A stretch of 64,000 nt of DNA from Euglena gracilis (taxonomy: Eukaryota; Euglenida; Euglenophyceae; Euglenales), in assembly GCA_039621445.1 (NCBI GenBank), contig CP154957.1, forward strand, positions 27,884,541 to 27,948,540, in the 5' to 3' direction. Made by a program: the position numbers and the translations under genes. This document shows positions 48,967 to 62,700 of the stretch, piece by piece. The notes under the pieces were generated by a model. It saw nothing but the letters and a program-made list of their open reading frames with translations, was not told the origin of the DNA and ran no database searches. The stretch's first letter is position 1. Each line of letters begins with the position of its first letter.

Positions 48967-49648
48967 ACCCCCCCCCAAAATATAAGACACCGGTGTCTTA
49001 TATTTGGGTGTCGACCAATTTCGCCAAAAGGTGTCTTATATTTGGGGGGTGTCTTATATTTGGGTCTCAGGCGGATGACTGAGGGGTGTCTTATATTTGG
49101 ACACTTTTCCAGCAAGTATGTTGTTGTGCTAATGTCCTCGTACCTTCATATAGGGTTTTCTTCATATCTGACGGGTCGTCTTCCGACGCTTTGGAGAGGG
49201 TGTATGCTGAAAGCGACCAATCTGCAAGTGGTGATGAACTTGGCACAACGGACTGCCTCATTTTCTAGAAATTGGAAAATAGGAACACTGGCACATTTGT
49301 CTGAACGTCATTCATCACCACTTGCGGATTGGTCGCTTTCTTGCTGTTCAAAATAATAGATTCTTAACCTCGATCTGTGACACCCAAAAAGCAGTTGTTT
49401 CACCCAAAAGCAGTAGACTGGACGTGCATTGGTTGTTTTCATCGCGGCTTGAGACTTACTGCTCCACACTCACCGTGGAAGGCCTTTCATGGGGGGTGTC
49501 TTATATTTGGAGAAGTAGGTGCCGGCCCAGGGGTGTCTTATATTTGGGGGGTGTCTTATATTGGGGTGTCAGCCCGAAATTCCCCAAAGGGTGTCTTATA
49601 TTTGGGGGGTGTCTTATAGTGAGGGGTGTCTTATATTTTGGGGGGGGT
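48967..49648. mobile_element. 682-bp poly-C-ended element, TTA (TA) target site
   Basis: Left A plus C-run plus AAAATATAAGACACC; right GGTGTCTTATATTTTGGGGG plus T; TTA at 48,964-48,966 and 49,649-49,651. The subterminal parts are arrays of GGTGTCTTATATTTGGGG on both sides. The centre has a hairpin: GAAAGCGACCAATCTGCAAG (49,210) pairs with its complement at about 49,317-49,341. Non-coding. Confidence 0.85.
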
Positions 49649-49651
49649 TTA

Positions 49652-50576
49652 GGCGATTTTGAGCTTTTTTTTGCACGTTCTTCATAAAAAAAAAGTGCTC
49701 TAACAGTGAGCTATTCCTGTCCCCTCCTATGGGAATACCCCTCGCCACAATTTAAGCACTTCCCTCAACTGGGAGGGCAAAAGAAGCTTTAGCAGTTGAG
49801 GTATAGTCTTTTTTTGAACAGGATGTCCCAATATGACGCGAAGAAGAGGAAGACCGTCGCCGGAAGGAAGAAGAAGAACGCCACCCAGAGAAGGTTGAGT
49901 GGTGCGACATTTTGGTAATCGACATTTTGGCAATTTTAGCTTGTAGATCTTGCGCCAAAAATTTCCAAAGAGAAGGGGTGGAGAGATGGTTTTTTTCAGG
50001 TTTTTACCTACATTTTTTTTGCTTTCTACATGTTTTTGAGAAAGGGATTTGAGTGTGAAATTGCCACATTTTGGCTTTATACTGCTCATCCAAATGCTTC
50101 TTTTTTTGTCATTTTTCATTTTTTTGGCCAATATGTTGCATATTTTCTGAAGCAGCATTATTTTTTAGTGACCACCAAAGGCTTTTAAAATGTTCCTATC
50201 GGTGCACATGTGCTGAAGTGGGCACGACAGTCCTCCATCTCCGGCGGCGTTGTAAACCAAAGCGCGAGCTCCGTAGCGACACATGATGACCCACGTGGCG
50301 GAGGATCGCCAAACTTCCTCAACCACAATCTGAGAAAATTGTGCCCGGCAGCTACTCCGGCAGCCTATCAATGGCGGCCCCATCTCGCACCCTTCTCTAA
50401 GCTCACATCTATTCACCTTTTCCCTCCCCTCCCATCGCCTGGCCCTTGCACAGACTGTCGCTTCTGTACATAGCCTTACCCCCTGAACACGTCAAATCCA
50501 GTAGGCTGTGCCACTGGTCTGAGATTCCTTTATTTCTGTGTTTTTTTTTCCGTTCGCAGATGATGTCGGACAACTG
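49652..50576. other. Unassigned sequence
   Basis: No gene recognised on either strand. An inverted copy of TAGCTCACTGTTA (about 49,702) links it to 12,970 and 31,692. Confidence 0.4.
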
Positions 50577-50745
50577 AAAACCCCTGGTGGGGTTCAAGAT
50601 TTCAATTACCTGAAGTTTCGAGTTTCCAGTTTCAAGTTGAAGCCCAAGTCCAAGTCAAATCGTCAAGTATCAAGAACAATATCGGGACAAGTTACAAGGT
50701 ACAAGGAAAGTCCCAATACAAGTCTATGGTGTGAAATGAAGCACA
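50577..50745 (+). repeat. Dispersed repeat shared with 28,510-28,750
   Basis: Same ordered blocks (CCCCTGGTGGGGTTCAAGA, TTCAAGTTGAAGCCC, TCAAGTATCAAGAACAAT, GTTACAAGGTACAAGG). It ends immediately before the TIR of the satellite element. Confidence 0.75.
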
Positions 50746-50756
50746 AGGGGGGGTAG

Positions 50757-53700
50757 ATCTGGCCTGGGGGGGGGTAGTGGGCCGACCCTAGGGTCGGCCC
50801 AATACGACCCTAGGGTCGCTTAAGTCGCTAAAGTCGCTAAGGTCGCTAGGGTCGCAGTGGGCCGACCCTAGGGTCGCCCATCCTAGGGTCGTGGGCCGAC
50901 CCTAGGGTCGGCCCACCCCACGACCTCGCCCCCCCTATCAAAAAAAATTCCAATTTTTTTGTTGTTTTAGGCCTTCAAATACAAAGAAAACAAAACTAAG
51001 AAAAATTAATATTGATTACTGATGCTAAAATACACCCCAAAAAAACTACGTGACATAAGGGATTTGGTGATTTTGGGGCCCTTGAACAGTTGTGCAACAC
51101 AAGGGATTTGCCCCCCCAAAATGATTTGAAAACACAACGGACTTGCCCCCCAAAACGACTTGGAGACACAAGGGATTTTGTTATTTTTGGGCCCTCGATC
51201 AATTGAACAACACAACAGATTTACCCCCAAAACGAATTGGAGACACAAGGGATTTTATTATTTTGGGGCCCTCGATCGGTTGAACAACACAAGGGATTTG
51301 CCCCCCAAAACGACTTGGAAACACAAGGGATTTTATTATTTTCGGGTCCTCGATCAGTTGGACAACACAAGGGATTTGCCCCCCAAAACGACTTGGAAAC
51401 ACAAGGGATTTGCCCCCCAAAACGACTTGGAGACACAAGGGATTTGCCCCCCAAAACGACTTCGAGACACACTTGAGACACAAGAGATTTTATTTGGGGC
51501 CCTCGATCGGTTGAACAACACAAGGGATTTGCCCCCCAAAACGACTTGGAGACACAAGGGATTTTATTATTTTGGGGCCCTCGATCGGTTGGACAACACA
51601 AGGGATTTGCCCCAAAACGACTTGGAAACACAAGGGATTTGCCCCCATACACGACTTGGAGACAGACACAAGGGATTTTATTATTTTGGGGCCCTCGATC
51701 GGTTGAACAACACAAGGGATTTGCCCCCCAAAACGACTTGGAGACACAAGGGATTTTATTATTTTGGGGCCCTCGATCGGTTGGACAACACAAGGGATTT
51801 GCCCCAAAACGACTTGGAAACACAAGGGATTTGCCCCCCAAAACGACTTGGAGACACAAGGGATTTTATTATTTTGGGGCCCTCGATCGGTTGGACAACA
51901 CAAGGGATTTGCCCCAAAACGACTTGGAAACACAAGGGATTTGCCCCCCAAAACGACTTGGAGACACAAGGGATTATGATTTTGGTGCACTCGAGCGGTT
52001 TGACAACAAAAGGGATTTGCCCCCCAAAACGACTTGGAGACACCCCAAAACGACTTGGAGACACAAGGGATTTTATTATTTTGGGGCCCTCGATCTATCG
52101 GTTGAACAACACAAGGGATTTGCCCCCCAAAACGACTTGGAGACACAAGGGATTTTATTATTTTGGGGCCCTCGATCGGTTTGGACAACACAGGGATTTG
52201 CCCCAAAACGACTTGGAAACACAAGGGATTTGCCCCCCAAAACGACTTGGAGACACAAGGAATACTATTATCTTCACGCCCTCGACCCGTTGGTCAACAC
52301 AAGAGATTTGCCCCCCAAAACGACTTGGAAACACAAGGGATTTGCCCCCCAAAACGACTTGGAGACACAAGGGATTTGCCCCCCAAAACGACTTGGAGAC
52401 ACAAGGGATTTTATTTGGGGGCCTCGGTCGGTAGAACACACACAACGGATTTGCCCCCCAAAACGACTTGGAGACACAAGGGATTTTATTATTTTGGGGC
52501 CCTCGATCGGTTGGACAACACAAGGGATTTGCCCCCCAAAACGACTTGGAAACACAAGGGATTTGCCCCACAAAGCGACTTGGAGAGACACAAGGGATTT
52601 TATTATTTTGGGGCCCTCGATCGGTTGAACAACACAAGGGATTTGCCCCCCAAAACGACTTGGAGACACAAGGGATTTTATTATTTTGGGGCCCTCGATC
52701 GGTTGGACAACACAAGGGATTTGCCCCAAAACGACTTGGAAACACAAGGGATTTGCCCCCCAAAACGACTTGGAGACACAAGGGATTTTATTATTTTGGG
52801 GCCCTCGATCGGTTGGACAACACAAGGGATTTGCCCCAAAACGACTTGGAAACACAAGGGATTTGCCCCCCAAAACGACTTGGAGACAGACACAAGGGAT
52901 TTTATTATTTTGGGGCCCTCGATCGGTTGAACAACACAAGGGATTTGCCCCCCAAAACGACTTGGAGACACAAGGGATTTTATTATTTTGGGGCCCTCGA
53001 TCGGTTGGACAACACAAGGGATTTGCCCCAAAACGACTTGGAAACACAAGGGATTTGCCCCCCAAAACGACTTGGAGACAGACACAAGGGATTTTATTAT
53101 TTTGGGGCCCTCGATCGGTTGAACAACACAAGGGATTTGCCCCCCAAAACGACTTGGAGACACAAGGGATTTTATTATTTTGGGGCCCTCGATCGGTTGG
53201 ACAACACAAGGGATTTGCCCCAAAACGACTTGGAAACACAAGGGATTTGCCCCCCAAAACGACTTGGAGACACAAGGGATTTTATTATTTTGGGGCCCTC
53301 GATCGGTTGGACAACACAAGGGATTTGCCCCAAAACGACTTGGAAACACAAGGGATTTGCCCCCCAAAACGACTTGGAGACACAAGGGATTTTATTATTT
53401 TGGGGCCCTCGATCGGTTGGACAACACAAGGGATTTGCCCCCCAAAACGACTTGGAGACACCCCAAAACGACTTGGAGACACAAGGGATTTTATTATTTT
53501 GGGGCCCTCGATCGGTTGAACAACACAAGGGATTTGCCCCCCAAAACGACTTGGAGACACAAGGGATTTTATTATTTTGGGGCCCTCGATCGGTTGGACA
53601 ACACAAGGGATTTGCCCCAAAACGACTTGGAAACACAAGGGTTGGAGACACCCCAAAACGACTTGGAGACATAAGGTATTTTATTATTTTGGGGCGCTCG

Positions 53701-56700
53701 ATCAGTTGGACAACACAAGGGATTTGCCCCCCAAAACGACTTGGAAACACAAGGGATTTGCCCCCCAAAACGACTTGGAGACACAAGGGATTTGCCCCCC
53801 AAAACGACTTGGAGACACAAGGGATTTTATACAGGGCCCTCGATCGGTTGAACAACACAAGGGATTTGCCCCCCAAAACGACTTGGAGACACAAGGGATT
53901 TTATTATTTTGGGGCCCTCGATCGGTTGAACAACACAAGGGTGACACAAGGGGTTTTGTTATTTTGGGGCCCTCGATCGGTTGAACAACACAAGGGATTT
54001 GCCCCCCAAAACGACTTGGAGACACAAGGGATTTTATTATTTTGGGGCCCTCGATCGGTTGGACAACACAAGGGATTTGCCCCAAAACGACTTGGAAACA
54101 CAAGGGATTTGCCCCCCAAAACGACTTGGAGACACAAGGGATTTTATTATTTTGGGGCCCTCGATCGGTTGGACAACACAAGGGATTTGCCCCAAAACGA
54201 CTTGGAAACACAAGGGATTTGCCCCCCAAAACGACTTGGAGACAGACACAAGGGATTTTATTATTTTGGGGCCCTCGATCGGTTGAACAACACAAGGGAT
54301 TTGCCCCCCAAAACGACTTGGAGACACAAGGGATTTTATTATTTTGGGGCCCTCGATCGGTTGGACAACACAAGGGATTTGCCCCAAAACGACTTGGAAA
54401 CACAAGGGATTTGCCCCCCAAAACGACTTGGAGACACAAGGGATTGTATTATTGTCGTGCCCTCGAAAGGTTGAAAAAAACAAGGGATTTGCCCCCCAAA
54501 CGACTTGGAAACACAAGCGATTTGCCCCCCAAAACGATTTGGAAACACAAGGGATTTTATTATTTTCGGGCCCTCGATCAGTTGGACAACACAAGGGATT
54601 TTATTATTTTCGGGCCCTCGATCAGTTGGACAACACAAGGGATTTGCCCCCCAAAACGACTTGGAGACACAAGGGATTTTATTATTTTGGGGCCCTCGAT
54701 CGGTTGAACAACACAACGGATTTGCCCCCCAAAACGACTTGGAAACACAAGGGACTTGCCCCCCAAAACGACTTGGAGACACAAGGGATTTTATTATTTT
54801 GGGGCCCTCGATCGGTTGAACAACACAAGGGATTTGCCCCCCAAAACGATTTGGAACAACAAGGGATTTGCCCCCCAAAACGACTTGGAGACACAAGGGA
54901 TTTTATTATTTTGGGGCCCTCGATCGGTTGGACAACACAAGGGATTTGCCCCCCAAAACGATTTGGAAACACAAGGGATTTGCCCCCCAAAACGACTTGG
55001 AGACACAAGGGATTTTATTATTTTGGGGCCCTCGATCGGTTGGAAACACAAGGGATTTGCCGCCCAAAACGATTTGGAACACAAGGGATTTGCCCCCCAA
55101 AACGACTTGGAGACACAAGGGATTTTTATTATTTTGGGGCCCTCGATCGGTTGGACAACACAAGGGATTTGCCCCCCAAAACGACTTGGAAACACAAGGG
55201 ATTTGCCCCCCAAAACGACTTGGAAACACAAGGGATTTGCCCCCCAAAACGACTTGGAGACACAAGGGATTTTATTATTTTGGGGCCCTCGATCGGTTGG
55301 ACAACACAAGGGATTTGCCCCCCAAAACGACTTGGAAACACAAGGGATTTGCCCCCCAAAACGACTTGGAGACTTGGAGACAAAGGGATTTTATTATTTT
55401 GGGGCCCTCGATCAGTTGGACAACACAAGGGATTTGCCCCCCAAAACGACTTGGAAACACAAGGGATTTGCCCCCCAAAACGACTTGGAGACACAAGGGA
55501 TTTTATTATTTTGGGGCCCTCGATCGGTTGAACAACACAAGGGATTTGCCCCCCAAAACGACTTGGAAACACAAGGGATTTGCCCCCCAAAACGACTTGG
55601 AGACACAAGGGATTTGCCCCCCAAAACGACTTGGAGACACAAGGGATTTTATTATTTTGGGGCCCTCGATCGGTTGAAAAACACAAGGGATTTGCCCCCC
55701 AAAACGACTTGGAGACACAAGGGATTTTATTATTTTGGGGCCCTCGATCGGTTGAACAACACAAGGGACTTGCCCCCCAAAACGACTTGGAGACATAAGG
55801 GATTTTATTATTTTCGGCCCTCGATCAGTTGGACAACACAAGGGATTTGCCCCCCAAAACGACTTGGAAACACAAGGGATTTGCCCCCCAAAACGACTTG
55901 GAGACACAAGGGATTTTATTATTTTGGGGCCCTCGATCGGTTGGACAACACAAGGGATTTGCCCCCCAAAACGACTTGGAAACACACAAGGGATTTGCCC
56001 CCCAAAACGACTTGGAGACACAAGGGATTTTATTATTTTGGGGCCCTCGATCGGTTGAACAACACAAGGGATTTGCCCCCCAAAACGACTTGGAGACACA
56101 ACGGATTTTATTATTTTGGGGCCCTCGATCGGTTGAACAACACAAGGGATTTGCCCCCCAAAACGACTTGGAGACACAAGGGATTTTATTATTTTGGGGC
56201 CCTCGATCGGTTGGACAACACAAGGGATTTGCCCGCAAAACGATCTTGAACCCCAAGGGATTTGCCCCCCAAAACGACTTGGAGACACAAGGGATTTTAT
56301 TATTTTGGGGCCCTCGATCGGTTGGACAACACAAGGGATTTGCCCCAAAACGACTTGGAAACACAAGGGATTTGCCCCCCAAAACGACTTGGAGACACAA
56401 GGGATATTATTATTTTGGGGCCCTCGATCGGTTGGACAACAAAAGGGATTTGCCCCCCAAAACGACTTGGAGACACCCCAAAACGACTTGGAGACACAAG
56501 GGATTTTATTATTTTGGGGCCCTCGATCGGTTGAACAACACAAGGGATTTGCCCCCCAAAAACGACTTGGAGACACAAGGGATTTTATTATTTTGGGGCC
56601 CTCGATCGGTTGGACAACACAAGGGATTTGCCCCAAAACGACTTGGAAACACAAGCGATTTGCCCCCCAAAACGACTTGGAGACACAAGGGATATTATTA

Positions 56701-59700
56701 TTTTCGGGCCCTCGATCGGTTGGACAACACAAGGGATTTGTCCCCCAAAACGACTTGGAAACACAAGGGATTTGCCCCCCAAAACGACTTGGAGACACAA
56801 GGGATTTTATTTGGGGCCCTCGATCGGTTGAACAACACAAGGGATTTGCCCCCCAAAACAATTTGGCAACACAAGGGATTTGCCCCCCAAAACGACTTGG
56901 AGACACAACGGATTTTATTATTTTGGGGCCCTCGATCGGTTGGACAACACAAGGGATTTGCCCCAAAACGACTTGGAAACACAAGGGATTTGCCCCCCAA
57001 AACGACTTGGAGACACAAGGGATATTATTATTTTCGGGTCCTCGATCAGTTGGACAACACAGGGGATTTGCCCCCCAAAACGACTTGGAAACACAAGGGA
57101 TTTGCCCCCCAAAATGACTTGGAGACACAAGGGATTTTATTATTTTGGGGCCCTCGATCGGTTGGACAACACAAGGGATTTTCCCCCCAAAACAACTTGG
57201 AAACACAAGGGATTTACCCCCCAAAACGACTTGGAAACACAAGGGATTTGCCCCCCAAAACGACTTGGAGACACAAGGGATTTTATTTGGGGCCCTCGAT
57301 CAATTGAACAACACAACGGATTTACCCCCAAAACGAATTGGAGACACAAGGGATTTTATTATTTTGGGGCCCTCGATCGGTTGAACAACACAAGGGATTT
57401 GCCCCCCAAAACGACTTGGAAACACAAGGGATTTGCCCCCCAAAACGACTTGGAGACACAAGGGATTTTATTATTTTGGGGCCCTCGATCGGTTGGACAA
57501 CACAAGGGATTTGCCCCAAAACGACTTGGAAACACAAGGGATTTGCCCCCCAAAACGACTTGGAGACACAAGGGATTTTATTATTTTGGGGCCCTCGATC
57601 GGTTGGACAACACAAGGGATTTGCCCCCCAAAACGACTTGGAGACACAAGGGATTTTATTATTTTGGGGCCCTCGATCGGTTGGACAACACAAGGGATTT
57701 GCCCCCAAAACGACTTGGAGACACAAGGGATTTTATTATTTTGGGGCCCTCGATCGGTTGGACAACACAAGGGATTTGCCCCAAAACGACTTGGAAACAC
57801 AAGGGATTTGCCCCCCAAAACGACTTGGAGACACAAGGGATATTATTATTTTCGGGTCCTCGATGAGTTGGACAACACAGGGGATTTGTCCCCCAAAACG
57901 ACTTGGAAACACAAGGGATTTGCCCCCCAAAACGACTTGGAGACACAAGGGATTTTATTTGGGGCCCTCGATCGGTTGAACAACACAAGGGATTTGCCCC
58001 CCAAAACAATTTGGCAACACAAGGGATTTGCCCCCCAAAACGACTTGGAGACACAACGGATTTTATTATTTTGGGGCCCTCGATCGGTTGGACAACACAA
58101 GGGATTTGCCCCAAAACGACTTGGAAACACAAGGGATTTGCCCCCCAAAACGACTTGGAGACACAAGGGATATTATTATTTTCGGGTCCTCGATCAGTTG
58201 GACAACACAGGGGATTTGCCCCCCAAAACGACTTGGAAACACAAGGGATTTGCCCCCCAAAATGACTTGGAGACACAAGGGATTTTATTATTTTGGGGCC
58301 CTCGATCGGTTGAACAACACAAGGGATTTGCCCCCCAAAACAACTTGGAAACACAAGGGATTTGCCCCCCAAAACGACTTGGAGACACAAGGGATTTGCC
58401 CCCCAAAACGACTTGGAGACACAAGGGATTTTATTTGGGGCCCTCGATCAATTGAACAACACAACGGATTTACCCCCAAAACGAATTGGAGACACAAGGG
58501 ATTTTATTATTTTGGGGCCCTCGATCGGTTGAACAACACAAGGGATTTGCCCCCCAAAACGACTTGGAAACACAAGGGATTTTATTATTTTCGGGTCCTC
58601 GATCAGTTGGACAACACAAGGGATTTGCCCCCCAAAACGACTTGGAAACACAAGGGATTTGCCCCCCAAAACGACTTGGAGACACAAGGGATTTTATTAT
58701 TTTGGGGCCCTCGATCGGTTGGACAACACAAGGGATTTGCCCCAAAACGACTTGGAAACACAAGGGATTTGCCCCCCAAAACGACTTGGAGACACAAGGG
58801 ATTTTATTATTTTGGGGCCCTCGATCGGTTGGACAACACAAGGGATTTGCCCCCCAAAACGACTTGGAGACACAAGGGATTTTATTATTTTGGGGCCCTC
58901 GATCGGTTGGACAACACAAGGGATTTGCCCCAAAACGACTTGGAAACACAAGCGATTTGCCCCCCAAAACGACTTGGAGACACAAGGGATATTATTATTT
59001 TCGGGTCCTCGATGAGTTGGACAACACAGGGGATTTGTCCCCCAAAACGACTTGGAAACACAAGGGATTTGCCCCCCAAAACGACTTGGAGACACAAGGG
59101 ATTTTATTTGGGGCCCTCGATCGGTTGAACAACACAAGGGATTTGCCCCCCAAAACAATTTGGCAACACAAGGGATTTGCCCCCCAAAACGACTTGGAGA
59201 CACAACGGATTTTATTATTTTGGGGCCCTCGATCGGTTGGACAACACAAGGGATTTGCCCCAAAACGACTTGGAAACACAAGGGATTTGCCCCCCAAAAC
59301 GACTTGGAGACACAAGGGATATTATTATTTTCGGGTCCTCGATCAGTTGGACAACACAGGGGATTTGCCCCCCAAAACGACTTGGAAACACAAGGGATTT
59401 GCCCCCCAAAATGACTTGGAGACACAAGGGATTTTATTATTTTGGGGCCCTCGATCGGTTGAACAACACAAGGGATTTGCCCCCCAAAACAACTTGGAAA
59501 CACAAGGGATTTGCCCCCCAAAACGACTTGGAGACACAAGGGATTTGCCCCCCAAAACGACTTGGAGACAAAAGGGATTTTGTATTTTTGGGCCCTCGAT
59601 CAATTGAACAACACAAGGGATTTACCCCCAAAACGACTTGGAGACACAAGGGATATTTTGGGGCCCTCGATCGTTGGACAACACAAGGGATTTGCCCCCC

Positions 59701-62700
59701 AAAACGACTTGGAAACACAAGGGATTTTATTATTTTCGGGTCCTCGATCAGTTGGACAACACAGGGGATTTCCCCCAAAACGACTTGGAAACACAAGGGA
59801 TTTGCCCCCCAAAACGACTTGGAGACACAAGGGATTTTATTATTTTGGGGCCCTCGATCGGTTGGACAACACAAGGGATTTGCCCCAAAACGACTTGGAA
59901 ACACAAGGGATTTGCCCCCCAAAACGACTTGGAGACACAAGGGATTTTATTATTTTGGGGCCCTCGATCGGTTGAACAACACAAGGGATTTGCCCCCCAA
60001 AACGACTTGGAGACACAAGGGATTTTATTATTTTGGGGCCCTCGATCGGTTGGACAACACAAGGGATTTGCCCCAAAACGACTTGGAAACACAAGGGATT
60101 TGCCCCCCAAAACGACTTGGAGACACAAGGGATTTTATTATTTTCGGGTCCTCGATCAGTTGGACAACACAAGGGATTTGCCCCCCAAAACGACTTGGAA
60201 ACACAAGGGATTTGCCCCCCAAAATGACTTGGAGACACAAGGGATTTTATTATTTTGGGGCCCTCGATCGGTTGAACAACACAAGGGATTTGCCCCAAAA
60301 CGACTTGGAAACACAAGGGATTTGCCCCCCAAAACGACTTGGAGACACAAGGGATTTTATTATTTTGGGGCCCTCGATCGGTTGGACAACAAAAGGGATT
60401 TGCCCCCCAAAACGACTTGGAGACACAAGGGATTTTATTATTTTGGGGCCCTCGATCGGTTGGACAACACAAGGGATTTGCCCCCCAAAACAATTTGGCA
60501 ACACAAGGGTTTTGCCCCCCAAAACGACTTGGAGACACAAGGGATTTTATTATTTTGGGGCCCTCGATCGGTTGGACAACACAAGGGATTTGCCCCAAAA
60601 CGACTTGGAAACACAAGGGATTTGCCCCCCAAAACGACTTGGAGACACAAGGGATTTTATTATTTTGGGGCCCTCGATCGGTTGAACAACACAAGGGATT
60701 TGCCCCCCAAAACGACTTGGAGACACAAGGGATTTTATTATTTTGGGGCCCTCGATCGGTTGGACAACACAAGGGATTTGCCCCAAAACGACTTGGAAAC
60801 GCAAGGGATTTGCCCCCCAAAACGACTTGGAGACACAAGGGATTTTATTATTTTGGGGCCCTCGATCGGTTGGACAACACAAGGGATTTGCCCCAAAACG
60901 ACTTGGAAACACAAGGGATTTGCCCCCCAAAACGACTTGGAGACACAAGGAATATTATTATTTTGGGGCCCTCGATCGGTTGGACAACAAAAGGGATTTG
61001 CCCCCAAAACGACTTGGAGACACCCCAAAACGACTTGGAGACACAAGGGATTTTATTATTTTGGGGCCCTCGATCGGTTGAACAACACAAGGGATTTGCC
61101 CCCCAAAAACGACTTGGAGACACAAGGGATTTTATTATTTTGGGGCCCTCGATCGGTTGGACAACACAAGGGATTTGCCCCAAAACGACTTGGAAACACA
61201 AGGGATTTGCCCCCAAAAACGACTTGGAGACACAAGGGATATTATTATTTTCGGGTCCTCGATGAGTTGGACAACACAGGGGATTTGTCCCCCAAAACGA
61301 CTTGGAAACACAAGGGATTTGCCCCCCAAAACGACTTGGAGACACAAGGGATTTTATTTGGGGCCCTCGATCGGTTGAACAACACAAGGGATTTGCCCCC
61401 CAAAACAATTTGGCAACACAAGGGATTTGCCCCCCAAAACGACTTGGAGACACAACGGATTTTATTATTTTGGGGCCCTCGATCGGTTGGACAACACAAG
61501 GGATTTGCCCCAAAACGACTTGGAAACACAAGGGATTTGCCCCCCAAAACGACTTGGAGACACAAGGGATATTATTATTTTCGGGTCCTCGATCAGTTGG
61601 ACAACACAAGGGATTTGCCCCCCAAAACGACTTGGAAACACAAGGGATTTGCCCCCCAAAATGACTTGGAGACACAAGGGATTTTATTATTTTGGGGCCC
61701 TCGATCGGTTGAACAACACAAGGGATTTGCCCCCCAAAACAACTTGGAAACACAAGGGATTTGCCCCCCAAAACGACTTGGAGACACAAGGGATTTGCCC
61801 CCCAAAACGACTTGGAGACACAAGGGATTTTATTTGGGGCCCTCGATCAATTGAACAACACAACGGATTTACCCCCAAAACGAATTGGAGACACAAGGGA
61901 TTTTATTATTTTGGGGCCCTCGATCGGTTGAACAACACAAGGGATTTGCCCCCCAAAACGACTTGGAAACACAAGGGATTTTATTATTTTCGGGTCCTCG
62001 ATCAGTTGGACAACACAAGGGATTTGCCCCCCAAAACGACTTGGAAACACAAGGGATTTGCCCCCCAAAACGACTTGGAGACACAAGGGATTTTATTATT
62101 TTGGGGCCCTCGATCGGTTGGACAACACAAGGGATTTGCCCCAAAACGACTTGGAAACACAAGGGATTTGCCCCCCAAAACGACTTGGAGACACAAGGGA
62201 TTTTATTATTTTGGGGCCCTCGATCGGTTGAACAACACAAGGGATTTGCCCCCCAAAACGACTTGGAGACACAAGGGATTTTATTATTTTGGGGCCCTCG
62301 ATCGGTTGGACAACACAAGGGATTTGCCCCAAAACGACTTGGAAACACAAGGGATTTGCCCCCCAAAACGACTTGGAGACAGACACAAGGGATTTTATTA
62401 TTTTGGGGCCCTCGATCGGTTGAACAACACAAGGGATTTGCCCCCCAAAACGACTTGGAGACACAAGGGATTTTATTATTTTGGGGCCCTCGATCGGTTG
62501 GACAACACAAGGGATTTGCCCCAAAACGACTTGGAAACACAAGGGATTTGCCCCCCAAAACGACTTGGAGACACAAGGGATTTTATTATTTTGGGGCCCT
62601 CGATCGGTTGGACAACACAAGGGATTTGCCCCAAAACGACTTGGAAACACAAGGGATTTGCCCCCAAAAACGACTTGGAGACACAAGGGATATTATTATT

